Notes: generated by a model from the sequence alone, not told the origin. Numbered from the stretch's first letter, positions 41,285 to 50,793 are shown. The stretch: DNA of 64,000 nucleotides from Halobacterium wangiae (GCF_021249345.1 NZ_CP089588.1:2046001-2110000), one strand, 5' to 3'. Program-made: numbers and translations.

Positions 41285-42001
41285 TCAGTCTGTGTCGAAG
41301 GCAGCTTCGATTGCGTTCGACCACGAACCGAAGTGCCGGACGTACGTCGTATGACTATGTGAGCCATGATTATTCATATCCCGCTGAGATGGCTGTTTCC
41401 CGAGCTCACCAGCGAGCTCCACGAGATCCCTCAGTAACGTATCCTCGGTAAGGTCTGTTGGTGGTTCGAAGCCTGCTGCTTCGAGCGCCTCCTTCCAGGA
41501 CCCATACTCGCGGATGTACGTCGTCGGATCATACTTTCCTTGGTCTTCCATTTCGCGGAACGTCGGTCGCTTCTCGAGGGTCTCACCGAGCTCAATGAGT
41601 GCGGCCCGTAGTCTGGGTCGACCGATTGGTAAGTCGGCTCTAGTGGAGTCGAGGCCAGCCGCCTCGAGAGCGTTCGCCCATGAGTCGAAGTGGTTCTTGT
41701 ACGTCGAAGCCCAGTACACACCCTCGACGTTCATTTCCGAGACTGAGGGTGGGTGCCCAATCTCGTTGGCAAGGCGCTGGAGTTCCTCGAGTAGCTCCTG
41801 CTTTGTGGCGGCGGTTTGTGGTGGGCGTGGTTCGTAGCCGGCGGCCTCAAGGGCGTCCTGCCAGGACCCGAAGTAGGTGTAGTACGTGGAGGCACCGTAC
41901 TCGCCGTGGTCGCGGAGTTCCTGGAGGGTTGGCGGGCGACCATACTCGGCTGCGAGGCGGTCGATTTCTTCGAGGAGGTCGTCCTCGCTAAGGCTGGCCA
42001 T
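41285..42001 (-). CDS. Protein with four homing-endonuclease-associated repeats
   Basis: A 238-residue protein from the ATG at 42001 (MASLSEDDLLEEIDRLAAEY). It consists of four repeats of about 57 residues, each with L-x-x-L-A-x-E-x-G-x-P-P/S, then the pattern Y-x-x-x-F/Y-G-S/D-W-x-x-A-L-E-A-A-G (for example YFGSWQDALEAAGYEP). This is the HNH/homing-endonuclease-associated repeat, a small DNA-binding unit. No nuclease domain is attached, so the protein probably binds DNA as a regulator or chromatin-like factor. The repeat spacing is regular and the reading is intact. Confidence 0.8.
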   Translation of the reverse strand: MASLSEDDLLEEIDRLAAEYGRPPTLQELRDHGEYGASTYYTYFGSWQDALEAAGYEPRPPQTAATKQELLEELQRLANEIGHPPSVSEMNVEGVYWASTYKNHFDSWANALEAAGLDSTRADLPIGRPRLRAALIELGETLEKRPTFREMEDQGKYDPTTYIREYGSWKEALEAAGFEPPTDLTEDTLLRDLVELAGELGKQPSQRDMNNHGSHSHTTYVRHFGSWSNAIEAAFDTD

Positions 42002-42162
42002 AGGTAGTGTTGGGGAACCCTCGGCGAATATCCCACTTAAAGCTTCGGGGTGAGGGGTGTTTCCACGGGGAGCGCAGACGGGGGTTTCAGGCCGCGTATC
42101 CCTAGACATCGTGTGAACGCGTCGCACGGATTCATGGCGTGAATGGGTGGAAATAACACAAA

Positions 42163-42170
42163 GTATTTAC
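42163..42170 (+). promoter_or_regulatory. TATA-like element of surface glycoprotein gene 1
   Basis: gtatttac about 25-30 nt upstream of the leader region that is conserved with gene 2 (TATA-like gcatttaac at 46754-46762). Confidence 0.5.
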
Positions 42171-42189
42171 CAATACCGTCTGTTTTCTC

Positions 42190-42276
42190 GTACACCCCTA
42201 CCCATGGTGCCCGTCTAGTACCGCCCTACCCTGGGCGCGAGGGACGTAGGTGCCGATGCAGACAACGATTCAAACC
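42190..42276 (+). promoter_or_regulatory. Conserved 5' leader of surface glycoprotein gene 1
   Basis: From about 42190 to the start codon the sequence is nearly the same as 46783-46872 in gene 2: cacccctacccatggtgccc, gtagtaccgccc, a small gccc/gggc hairpin with different loops, and acgtaggtgccga. A structured leader of about 86 nt is likely, perhaps controlling mRNA stability. Confidence 0.6.
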
Positions 42277-44745
42277 ATGACAGAAACTACAGACAAGCTC
42301 CGCGCGGTCTTCCTGACAGCGCTGATGATCGGCAGCGTCTTCGCTGCTGGCATCGCGTTCTCCGGAGGCGCCGCTGCGGCAGCAGACAGCATCACGCTGG
42401 ATTCCGACGTTGTTGAATCTGGCAATGCTATTACCGGTACAGCTACTAATGACAGTGTCAGTGACGACACAATTTATGTCGTCGTTGACGAAGACGGAGA
42501 CGGCGAGTTCGACAGCACCGAACCGACCGACAGTTTCACTGCCGACTCCACTGGTAGTGGGACTTTCAGCGTAACTAGCTCCACTGTGGGCACTCACACT
42601 GTCTACGCTCTCAACGGGTCGTCCGCACCGACCGATGGCGATTCCATTGACAGTGAAGCTAGCACAACTGTGACCGTCACTGACGGCGATGACGGCACGA
42701 CCTTCAACGACGGCGGCATCGTCTTCCAGGGCCAGTCGGCCGCTTACGATGCCTTCGACGCTGACGGTAACTACGCTGACAACTACACGCTCTACGAGCG
42801 TATCGACGGCTCCACGGGTTCGCCCGTTCGTGAGCTGGACGCCGAGGGTGGCTGGGTGAACGCGTCTACTTCCGGTCTCGACACCGGCACGACGTACTTC
42901 ATCAGCAACGACGGTCAGAACCCGACCAATGCTGACGCGACGTTCACGATTCGTCAGCAGGACTTCAGCACCAGCTTCGCTACGAGTTCGGTCGCGAACA
43001 ACGCTGAGGTTGACCTGACGATCGAGTCCACGAACCGTCAGAACAACGCCTACGACGTCTACGTGACGTCCAGTGGTCTCGACGACAGCGAACTCGTCGA
43101 TGTCTTCGCCAACTTCGGTTCGACAAACGTTGACGTCAACGGCGACGACGACGTCGACGGCGACGGTATCCAGATTACCGTTGACGCTGGCGGCGATGTC
43201 ACCGAAGGTGCGGACTTCACTGGCATCGACGCTGGTGAGTACTCCTTCGACTTCGACGTGACGGACACGACCGCTTCCGACAGCGGCTCTGTCAACGTCA
43301 CGGACGCAGCCGAAGCGAACAGCCAGTTCGAGTCGATCACGCAGACGGCCCGTGGTGACATCGCCACGGTCAACGTCTCGCTGACCAGCGCGACCCAGGC
43401 GACCGTCAAGCTCGGGTCCGAGAGCTCTGGCTACCTCGCGAACGTCACGGTCACGGACTCCAACGAGGACGGCTACGCGACGTTCAACATCAACACGTAC
43501 ACGATGGGGAACAACACGGCCGCGAACGCCTCCGAGCCTGGTGTTGCGTTCTACACCGGCGCTGAGGGCGACACCGTGGACTCCGTCGACATCGGTACGG
43601 AAGACCTTGAGAACCCGATTGCGGACGGTAACTACCGCGCGACGGTTCGCACCGGTGCGGACTCGACCGCGACCGCGAACGACGTGAGCCGTCTCTCGAT
43701 CGTGCCGGCTGACGGTGTGACCGGCCAGACAGTCTGGACGGCACCCGGCGGCAGCGTCGACGACATCGCTGACGTGCTGAGCGACGCGCCGCTCTCCGAG
43801 GATGACTCCATCGCCGAGGGCGACTACGTCATCCACGAGGTTACCGCGAACGGTGTCTTCGGCGTTCTCCAGAACGCCTCCACTGTGAACGACACTGAGG
43901 CGCTGCTGAACGCGTCCGCGAATGGCGAACTCTCGCTTTCGGTCGAGCAGACCGAAGCGAGCACGCGCCAGAACCGCAACGCGAAGACGCTCAACTACAC
44001 GGAAGCGCTCGACAACGGCAACGCAGTTGCAGTCACTGACTCTGCGAACAGCACGGTGTACATCGTTGCTGACCTCGCAAGCGTCAACACGGAAAGCGCC
44101 ACCGGCATCCAGTGGGACCAGGACGTCTACAACGCGTCGGTCACGCTGAACGCCGCCTCGAACCTCGTCAGCGCGAACTCCACGGCGGCCGCCGAATTCT
44201 CGGCCGACTCCCTGGAGACCTCGCTCTCGATGAACGAGTACGAGGTCGAATCCGCGAGCAACCAGACCATCACGGCCGAGACGACGGCCGCTGACGGGAC
44301 TGCGTTCAACGTGCTCATCGAGTCGATCGAGACACCCGGCGACGGCTTCATCAAGCCGGACAACGGGGCAACCGCCGAGAACGGCGAGATTAACGCTCAG
44401 GTCGACTTCAGCGACGTCGAAGTCGACTCCACGTTCTCCATCGACCTTGAGGACGCGGACGGCAGCCCGGTTGACGACGCGACTGGTACGGTTGTCGAGT
44501 CCACTGGTGGCACGACGACGACCACCGCGGACGACACGACGACCACCACGACCGCGGACGACACGACCACCACGACCACCGAAGAGCCGGACGACACCAC
44601 CACGACCACCGCGGGCACTGGCGGTGACACCGGCGGTGACGACGGTGGCGACGACGGCGGCTCGGACGGCGGGATCCCCGGCTTCGGCATGGGTATCGCG
44701 CTGGTCGCCATCCTCGGCGCTGCGCTCCTCGCACTGCGCGAGTAA
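42277..44745 (+). CDS. Surface (S-layer type) glycoprotein 1
   Basis: An 822-residue secreted glycoprotein. I choose the ATG at 42277 (MTETTDKLRAVFLTALMIGS), which matches the start of the known Halobacterium Csg precursor; upstream GTG/ATG codons are not conserved in gene 2. It has a signal peptide to about residue 34, a unique N-terminal domain (about 35-145), and a body starting at TTFNDGGIVFQGQSAAYDAF shared with gene 2. Many N-x-S/T sequons and a Thr-rich stalk (TTTTTADDTTTT) follow, then a PGF-type anchor GIPGFGMGIALVAILGAALL. Family knowledge: such proteins build the cell wall and are processed by an archaeosortase. The long minus-strand reading here is a shadow. Confidence 0.88.
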   Translation: MTETTDKLRAVFLTALMIGSVFAAGIAFSGGAAAAADSITLDSDVVESGNAITGTATNDSVSDDTIYVVVDEDGDGEFDSTEPTDSFTADSTGSGTFSVTSSTVGTHTVYALNGSSAPTDGDSIDSEASTTVTVTDGDDGTTFNDGGIVFQGQSAAYDAFDADGNYADNYTLYERIDGSTGSPVRELDAEGGWVNASTSGLDTGTTYFISNDGQNPTNADATFTIRQQDFSTSFATSSVANNAEVDLTIESTNRQNNAYDVYVTSSGLDDSELVDVFANFGSTNVDVNGDDDVDGDGIQITVDAGGDVTEGADFTGIDAGEYSFDFDVTDTTASDSGSVNVTDAAEANSQFESITQTARGDIATVNVSLTSATQATVKLGSESSGYLANVTVTDSNEDGYATFNINTYTMGNNTAANASEPGVAFYTGAEGDTVDSVDIGTEDLENPIADGNYRATVRTGADSTATANDVSRLSIVPADGVTGQTVWTAPGGSVDDIADVLSDAPLSEDDSIAEGDYVIHEVTANGVFGVLQNASTVNDTEALLNASANGELSLSVEQTEASTRQNRNAKTLNYTEALDNGNAVAVTDSANSTVYIVADLASVNTESATGIQWDQDVYNASVTLNAASNLVSANSTAAAEFSADSLETSLSMNEYEVESASNQTITAETTAADGTAFNVLIESIETPGDGFIKPDNGATAENGEINAQVDFSDVEVDSTFSIDLEDADGSPVDDATGTVVESTGGTTTTTADDTTTTTTADDTTTTTTEEPDDTTTTTAGTGGDTGGDDGGDDGGSDGGIPGFGMGIALVAILGAALLALRE

Positions 44746-44815
44746 CGCACGCTGAGACAACTGAGTAACACCATTTTTCGCGCGCTACGCCCGACAGCGG
44801 CTGCGCTATTCTATC
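44746..44815 (+). terminator. Conserved 3' flank and T-run of surface glycoprotein gene 1
   Basis: After the stop, cgcacgctgagacaactgag and a T-run (cattttt near 44773-44779) are shared with the flank of gene 2 at 49492-49530. Likely the transcript end. Confidence 0.55.
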
Positions 44816-44909
44816 TGCCAGGGGAGAGAAGCGACCTACTCCCACCAGAGAACTCTAATTGGTGCGTTCGTCGATGACGAGTTCGGCCCCTGTGCGGATG
44901 GTGTTGGGA

Positions 44910-45093
44910 TCAGCCATCGTCATCGTCACTCTCCTCGCGTGGGTCTTGTTTGAGTCTCCAGAAGTCGGTTGGTTCGTGGACGTACTCGATGCAATCGGCG
45001 GCGTGGAGTCGGTCGAGGTGTTTCGTGACCGTTGGCCGTGTGGAGTCGGCTTCGTCGACGAGGTAGCCGGTTGTCGCGTACCCGTCGGTGTCT
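44910..45093 (-). pseudogene. Fragment of a winged-helix regulator
   Basis: In one frame the minus strand reads ATTGYLVDEADSTRPTVTKH, then LDRLHAADCIEYVHEPTDFW, a typical haloarchaeal winged-helix C-terminal half ending in a normal stop. No proper N-terminal half is joined to it; upstream the frame runs through unrelated viral-like DNA. It is a truncated regulator gene. Confidence 0.5.
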
Positions 45094-45818
45094 CCATCTG
45101 GTGGGTGGAACCCGACGGCAGCGGCGGCTACAGCGTGGAGTGGACGCAGCTCGGCCCGCACCCGACGGAGATCTCCACGGAAGCCCTGGACAACTCGTAC
45201 TCCGAGGACACGAGCGACCGCGTTCAGAAGGCGCGGGTGTTCGGGTTGAGCCGGGAGTTCTCGGCGACGACCACCGCCTAGCACGACACGGAGGTCGCGC
45301 TCTCGCACAGCCCGCTGGTGAACGCGAGCGAGCGCGTCGAGGACCCGGGGACGGGCGAGGTGTTCAGTACGGCGCCGACTACGTCCCGCGGGGGAACGCA
45401 GGCACCATCGAGACATTATCGACGGGCGACATCACGGACGGCCAGGACCTCCGCGTGACCTACGAGTACAGCCTTCACTCGAGCTACACGGCGGCCGGCG
45501 CTGGCGCCGACCCGCAGAGCTGGCGGTTCGACTTCAACATCCCTAACCGAATGTGGATGCGGACAGGCAGCACTGTACCTCGTCCAGCGCCTCAAGGGTC
45601 CGGTCGTTGAGGCGGAGCTCGTAATGCAGAAAGCGCCCGTGGGGTGGAGCGTGGGGACGCTATCGACCCGGGCGTGATTCCGGGCGACCCGAATCAGATC
45701 CGGAGCCTCGAGCAGCCGACAGAGCGGGTGCGTGTGCAGTTGGAGAATTGGAAGTCGGTCCAGGATGTCGTCGCGGATCTTCGCTCCCAGATCACTGGTA
45801 ACACGCGGCAGGTTTGAG
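45093..45818 (+). pseudogene. Degraded viral-type structural gene
   Basis: Pieces in several frames translate sensibly: WWVEPDGSGGYSVEWTQLGP, YSEDTSDRVQKARVFGLSRE, then after a TAG HDTEVALSHSPLVNASERVE. Next, in another frame, come DYVPRGNAGTIETLSTGDIT and DLRVTYEYSLHSSYTAAGAG, then YLVQRLKGPVVEAELVMQKA. At least one stop and two frameshifts break it. GC is high, unlike the flanks. The pattern looks like a haloviral surface or tail protein left from a provirus. Confidence 0.6.
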
Positions 45819-46045
45819 TGGCCAGGTCGGACACTCTCTGGGTCGTAAGTACGATTCAGGCCTGCGTCAGCGCGTTTGACTGGTTCGTGTTCGAGTAGCG
45901 TTTCATCTTCCCGACTGTCATGACAATCGAAGGACTTTTATTATTCTACTTGTCTTGCCTTCGACATGGATTGGTCTCCATTCAGCCTGACGCACCTCCG
46001 CGGTAAACAGAGCCCAGAGCAGCCCTGTTACCGCCGAATAGACAA

Positions 46046-46675
46046 ATGACGACTGCGTTCGAGCGACTAAAAGCCCGACCGCGGACAGATGTCTCTCGCG
46101 GTGACTTCTCCCTCACTGAGCGGGCTAATGTCCGGAAACTCGACGTTACTGGTAGTGCAGGCCGCTCAAGCAAAGGCGACTACATCGGATCATTCAGCCC
46201 CGTCTACTACATCGAAGGTGACACAGAGCGCGCTGCTCGCGTCTTCGCCGAGGTCAATGCAGATGAACTGTCACGGGTTGACTTCTCAAAACGGAATGTT
46301 GTGTCCTCAAGCGTCTCTCAGGAACAGTATGATCTAATCCTCCACCACGCCGGCGAGCGTGTACGCGAGGTATACCCAACGGTAGTCCGAGAGGACCGTC
46401 GTAGTGGGGTGACGTGGATGCTCGATCGGGGGCACTACGAGGAGAACCCTGAAAAGCGGTATACGACAGGTACGCGGATGGTTGCAAAGGTCCCTCCTGA
46501 GGTGTCTCTCCGAGATGTTTTCGAGGAGAGTTCAACACCGATCACATCTAGTGATGTATCTGAAGCAGGCATCCTTGGTGGTGTGGGCCAAGTACTCGAC
46601 TATTTCCGGGTTGCGAGTGACTTCGCGTGTTCACCGGTAAGTATTGACGGTGAAATCGCGGTCACGAAGGCCTGA
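46046..46675 (+). CDS. Hypothetical protein between the surface glycoprotein genes
   Basis: A 209-residue soluble protein, ATG at 46046 (MTTAFERLKARPRTDVSRGD). The pattern is mixed alpha/beta: GSFSPVYYIEGDTERAARVF, SQEQYDLILHHAGERVREVY, MVAKVPPEVSLRDVFEESST. No signal peptide or membrane helix. An AT-rich stretch (ttttattattctac near 45938-45951) upstream may serve as promoter, giving a leader of about 80 nt. I recognise no family. Its place between two related surface-layer genes is probably the result of insertion into the duplicated locus. Confidence 0.65.
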   Translation: MTTAFERLKARPRTDVSRGDFSLTERANVRKLDVTGSAGRSSKGDYIGSFSPVYYIEGDTERAARVFAEVNADELSRVDFSKRNVVSSSVSQEQYDLILHHAGERVREVYPTVVREDRRSGVTWMLDRGHYEENPEKRYTTGTRMVAKVPPEVSLRDVFEESSTPITSSDVSEAGILGGVGQVLDYFRVASDFACSPVSIDGEIAVTKA

Positions 46676-46782
46676 ACCCGTCGCTTTCTCCTGGTATGCC
46701 GATAGGATTCTGGCAGCATGGTATACCTTCTCCCCCACTGATGTTATCAGAAAGCATTTAACTTCCCGTTGAGCATATACAC

Positions 46783-46872
46783 CTACCCCTACCCATGGTG
46801 CCCGTTTAGTACCGCCCGGCATAGGGCGCGAAGAACGTAGGTGCCGACGCAGTGCAGACAACAATCCAAACC
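46783..46872 (+). promoter_or_regulatory. Conserved 5' leader of surface glycoprotein gene 2
   Basis: Near copy of 42190-42276, with TATA-like gcatttaac at 46754-46762. The gccc/gggc hairpin is kept while its loop differs, which supports a structural role. Confidence 0.6.
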
Positions 46873-49491
46873 ATGACAAGCAATTCAGACAAACTCCGCG
46901 CGGTCTTCCTGACAGCGCTGATGATCGGCAGCGTCTTCGCTGCTGGCATCGCGTTCACAGGAGGCGCCGCCGCGATTACGAGTACATCCGCTGACAACGT
47001 CAATGTCGCGGACGGTACTCAAGACCAGACTGTATCGTTCACCGCTGAGGCAGGAACAGACTTCGACGGTACTGCCACAGGCACTGCCAGTATCACCTTT
47101 GACGAGGTCCAGAACCTCGCATTCCAGGGTGTGACCCTTACGAGCGCCGACCAGGGGGGCAGTGACGTAAGTAGTGCTGTCACTGTTTCTCAGAGCGGCG
47201 GGACGGTCACCGTCGATATCAGTGAAGCAGACGTTAGCAGTGGCACGAATATCGCCATCGTGCTAACGGTAAGCGTTGACGCGTCCAGTTCGAGCGCCAC
47301 GACTGGTGCAGCCTACTCGATCGCGTCCGACGGTGGCTCGCTCGGCTCTGGTAGCACGGCCACTGACGCTACGTTCGACATCACCAACAACCCAGGTGAC
47401 GGTACTGACGATACGACCTTCAACGACGGCGGCATCGTCTTCCAGGGTCAGACCGCAGCCTTCGATGCTGCTGACGGTGACACCAACGGCGACTCCTACT
47501 CTGCCGGTGGTTACACGCTTTACGAGCAGACGAGCTCCGACACGGGCTCGCCCGTTCGTGAACTCGACACCAACAACGGCTGGGTGAACGCGTCGACGTC
47601 CGGTCTCGATACCGGCACGACGTACTTCATCAGCAACGACGGCTCGAACCCGAGTTCCGACGCTGACGTGACGTTCACGATTCGGGAGCAGAACTTCGAT
47701 GCGTCCTTCGACGGTGACTCGGTCACCAACGAGGGCGACATCGACCTGACCTTCGAATCCACGAACCGTCAGAACGAGGAGTACACGGTCGTCGTGATGT
47801 CTGAGGGCCTCGACGACGAGGACCTCGTCGACATCTTCGACGACAACTACAACGGCGTGAGCAATATCGACGTCAACGATGACGACGATATCGACGGTGA
47901 CGGTATCGTCATCACCGTGCCCGCTGGTGGCGACGAGACCGCCGCTGCGGACTTCACGGAGATTGACACTGGCTCGTACGACTTCGACTTCGTGGTTGCT
48001 GACACGACCGCGTCCGACAGCGCGAGCGTCAACGTCACTGACGCCGCTGACTCGAACACCGAGTTCGTCGAGGTCAGCACCACAGCCCGTGGTGACATCG
48101 CCACGTTCAACATCTCGCTGACGAACGCCGAGCAGGCAACTGTCCAGATCGGTTCGGATGGTGTTGGTTACCTCGCGAACGTGACGGTGACTGACGATGA
48201 TGGCGACGGCTACGCTGCCTTCAACGTCAACACGTACACGATGGGTAACAACACAGCCGCTAACGCGTCCGATCCCGGTGTTGCGTTCTACGGAGTTGCT
48301 GACTCCGAGACGATCGTCAACTCCGTCGATTTCGGCACGCCTGACCTCGACGAACCCATCGCCGACGGTACTTACCGCACGTCCGTGCGCTACGGCGACG
48401 ATGTGACCGACACGGCCAACGACGTCAGCCGCCTCGCCATCAACCCGGCGGACGGCGTGACCGGCCAGAACATCTGGACTGCACCTGGCGGCAGCGTCAC
48501 TTCCCTCGCTGACGTGCTCGCGGACGCGCCGCTCTCCCAGGACGACTCCATTGCCGAGGGCGACTACCTCATCCACGAGGTCGAAGCCAGCGGTGTCTTC
48601 GGCATCCTCCAGAACGCCTCCGCGGACGACCCGCGACAGGCGCTGCTGAACGCGACCGAGAGCGGTGAGCTCGCCCTGACGGTCGAGCAGACTGACGCGA
48701 GCACGCGCCAGAACCGTGACTCGAAGACGCTGAACTACACGGAAGCGCTCAACGACTCCGAGGCCATCGTGTCCACGGACGCTGCGAACAGCACGTTCTA
48801 CATCGTGACTGATCTCACCGAGATCAACACGACCGAGGACGACCGCAGCATCCGGTGGGACAACGACGTCTACAACGCGTCCGTCTCACTGCAGGAAAGC
48901 AGCCTGCTCGTGAGCGAGAACGCTTCGGCGTCCGCTGAATTCTCGGCTGACACGTGGGAGGCTTCGCTCTCGATGGACGAGTACGAAGTCGAATCCGCGT
49001 CCAACCAGACGATCGAAGGCACGTCGACTGCTGCTGACGGCACGTCGCTGAACGTGCTCGTCGAGTCGACGGAGACGCCCGGTGAAGGCTTCATCTTCCC
49101 GGAGAACGAAGCAGTCGTCCAGGATGGCGAGTTCAACGCCTCTGTCAACTTCAGCGGCGTTGAGGTCGACTCCGAGTTCGCCATCAGCCTCGAAGACAGT
49201 GATGGTGAGGTCGACGACGCGACTGGTACGGTTGTCGAGTCCGTTGACGATGGTACGACGACGACCACCGACGACGGTACGACGACCACGACCGCGGACG
49301 ACACGACGACGACCGCGGACGACACGACCACCACCACCGCTGACGACACCACGACCACGGAGGGTCCGGGTGGCGACACGGGCGGTGACGACGGTGGCGA
49401 CGACGGCTCGGACGGCGGGATCCCCGGCTTCGGCATGGGTATCGCGCTGGTCGCCATCCTCGGCGCTGCGCTCCTCGCACTGCGCGAGTAA
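46873..49491 (+). CDS. Surface (S-layer type) glycoprotein 2
   Basis: An 872-residue paralogue of the protein at 42277-44745. ATG at 46873 (MTSNSDKLRAVFLTALMIGS). The signal peptide and final 30 residues match gene 1 almost base for base. The mature N-terminal domain (about 35-180; STSADNVNVADGTQDQTVSF, YSIASDGGSLGSGSTATDAT) is unrelated to that of gene 1. Homology starts at TTFNDGGIVFQGQTAAFDAA and continues to the Thr stalk (TTTADDTTTTADDTTTTTAD) and the PGF anchor. Both genes are intact, so either or both may be expressed. The exchanged N-terminal domain may face the outside and alter phage or antigen recognition. Confidence 0.88.
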   Translation: MTSNSDKLRAVFLTALMIGSVFAAGIAFTGGAAAITSTSADNVNVADGTQDQTVSFTAEAGTDFDGTATGTASITFDEVQNLAFQGVTLTSADQGGSDVSSAVTVSQSGGTVTVDISEADVSSGTNIAIVLTVSVDASSSSATTGAAYSIASDGGSLGSGSTATDATFDITNNPGDGTDDTTFNDGGIVFQGQTAAFDAADGDTNGDSYSAGGYTLYEQTSSDTGSPVRELDTNNGWVNASTSGLDTGTTYFISNDGSNPSSDADVTFTIREQNFDASFDGDSVTNEGDIDLTFESTNRQNEEYTVVVMSEGLDDEDLVDIFDDNYNGVSNIDVNDDDDIDGDGIVITVPAGGDETAAADFTEIDTGSYDFDFVVADTTASDSASVNVTDAADSNTEFVEVSTTARGDIATFNISLTNAEQATVQIGSDGVGYLANVTVTDDDGDGYAAFNVNTYTMGNNTAANASDPGVAFYGVADSETIVNSVDFGTPDLDEPIADGTYRTSVRYGDDVTDTANDVSRLAINPADGVTGQNIWTAPGGSVTSLADVLADAPLSQDDSIAEGDYLIHEVEASGVFGILQNASADDPRQALLNATESGELALTVEQTDASTRQNRDSKTLNYTEALNDSEAIVSTDAANSTFYIVTDLTEINTTEDDRSIRWDNDVYNASVSLQESSLLVSENASASAEFSADTWEASLSMDEYEVESASNQTIEGTSTAADGTSLNVLVESTETPGEGFIFPENEAVVQDGEFNASVNFSGVEVDSEFAISLEDSDGEVDDATGTVVESVDDGTTTTTDDGTTTTTADDTTTTADDTTTTTADDTTTTEGPGGDTGGDDGGDDGSDGGIPGFGMGIALVAILGAALLALRE

Positions 49492-49535
49492 CGCACGCTG
49501 AGACAACTGAGTAACACCATTTTCTTTCGCGCGCT
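49492..49535 (+). terminator. Conserved 3' flank and T-run of surface glycoprotein gene 2
   Basis: Same cgcacgctgagacaactgag flank as gene 1 followed by cattttctttcg. The shared flanks show that the duplication included the terminator. Confidence 0.5.
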
Positions 49536-49790
49536 ACACCCGATAGCGACAGCGCTACCGCCAACTAGTATACTAGGGAGGCTGGCCACCGACTGGATAC
49601 AGCACCCTCAAAGCCCGGGTTCACCCCAAGAACTCAGCTCTATCAAACTAGTACTCGCGCCGCACTCAAGCATGCGTGTGTGGGGGAGTACTGGTCTATC
49701 TCATTGCCCACCATCGGCGCGTTAGCATACCAACCCAGGCGAGTACACTGGTCCGAGTGCTATCACTCAATGCTCCCACCCTGAGTTTTC

Positions 49791-49804
49791 GCCCCCATAG
49801 GGGG
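49791..49804. promoter_or_regulatory. Palindromic leader element P1, copy b
   Basis: gcccccatagggggtggcgg, preceded by gagttttc, 42 nt before the ATG at 49847. Very like the copy at 63774-63788. Confidence 0.65.
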
Positions 49805-49846
49805 TGGCGGGGCGCTCAACCAAACCGAGCGTCCCTCCAAATTACA

Positions 49847-50764
49847 ATGTCACAAACGAGTGATCCCGGAGTCTGCTTCGAGGATTTTGGGACGCGGCGA
49901 GACGAGATGCATCAAACCATCAACGAGTGGATCGAGGACCTCGCGGGGAGTGTTGGTGAGGCGCGAGCGAGCGCAGAGTTCCAAGACTGGCTCAACGTTC
50001 AGAGCCAGTTCCACGACTACTCCTATCGGAATACGCTCTTGATTAGGACGCAATGCCTAGGCGCCTCGAGGGTTGCGGGCTATCACACCTGGCAGAACGA
50101 GTTCGAGCGTCATGTGAAGGTGGGTGAGTCAGCAATCTGGATTTGGGCACCCATCATCACCAAGCAATGCCCCAACTGCGGGAAATCCCCCACCCACCAC
50201 GAGCGCGGTGACTGCGAGTACAATGACCTCCCAACGGATGAGTGGCCGAGGGGGTTGGTTGGGTTCCGGCCAACTGCGGTGTTTGACGTCTCCCAGACCG
50301 AGGGCGAACCCCTTCCCGAGCTTGACACGGAAGCCCGGGGGGACGCCCTCGGACTCGTGACCGCCCTCATAGACGCTGGTGAGACTCTCAATATCGACGT
50401 TTGTCTTGTGGAGGCGGGTGAGTGGGAGTACGGCGACGCACTGGGCGTCTGTACGCCGGGGAGTTCGGGGGATTCTCGGGCATTCGTGGAGGTGAAGGCG
50501 TGCTCGAATCAGGCTAGTATGGCGGGGACGCTCATCCACGAGTACGCGCACGCACTCCTCCACACCGACATCGATGAGACCGAGCGGTCGAAGCGTGAGG
50601 TTGAGGCTGAGGCCGTAGCGCACGTCGTCGGGCGCTACTACAACCTCGACACATCGGGCTCTGCGTTCTACCTCGCCGCGTGGGAACCAGACAACCCCGA
50701 GATTGTTCGCGAGCGCCTTGAGCGAATTACTCGAACCGCAACTAGAATCATCGACGCCCTCTAA
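49847..50764 (+). CDS. ArdC-like antirestriction protein with zinc-peptidase domain
   Basis: A 305-residue protein, ATG at 49847 (MSQTSDPGVCFEDFGTRRDE). Residues 20-110 match the ArdC N-terminal single-strand-DNA-binding domain (FQDWLNVQSQFHDYSYRNTL, GYHTWQNEFERHVKVGESAI). A Cys-rich insert (CPNCGKSPTHHERGDC, 108-123) follows, and HEYAH at 231-235 with a downstream Glu (REVEAEAVAHVVG) forms the zinc site of the C-terminal peptidase-like domain. ArdC proteins of bacterial plasmids protect incoming single-stranded DNA from restriction. This, with the TraD-like gene, supports a conjugative or plasmid origin. The upstream element P1 is shared with other plasmid-type genes. Confidence 0.85.
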   Translation: MSQTSDPGVCFEDFGTRRDEMHQTINEWIEDLAGSVGEARASAEFQDWLNVQSQFHDYSYRNTLLIRTQCLGASRVAGYHTWQNEFERHVKVGESAIWIWAPIITKQCPNCGKSPTHHERGDCEYNDLPTDEWPRGLVGFRPTAVFDVSQTEGEPLPELDTEARGDALGLVTALIDAGETLNIDVCLVEAGEWEYGDALGVCTPGSSGDSRAFVEVKACSNQASMAGTLIHEYAHALLHTDIDETERSKREVEAEAVAHVVGRYYNLDTSGSAFYLAAWEPDNPEIVRERLERITRTATRIIDAL

Positions 50765-50793
50765 CCTTGCATGGCGTTTAGGAGAATGGTGTT

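Noticed and set aside
44500-44640. Short regular repeats (gacgacgacc type) as a possible CRISPR or tandem-repeat array
   Set aside because: They are Thr/Asp codons of the glycoprotein stalk; no spacers. The same applies to 49250-49370. No CRISPR array was seen anywhere in the window.
42226-44760. 844-codon open frame antisense to surface glycoprotein 1
   Set aside because: It mirrors the codon pattern of the real gene, which has a signal peptide, sequons and an anchor. High GC with few stop codons on the opposite strand makes long shadows.
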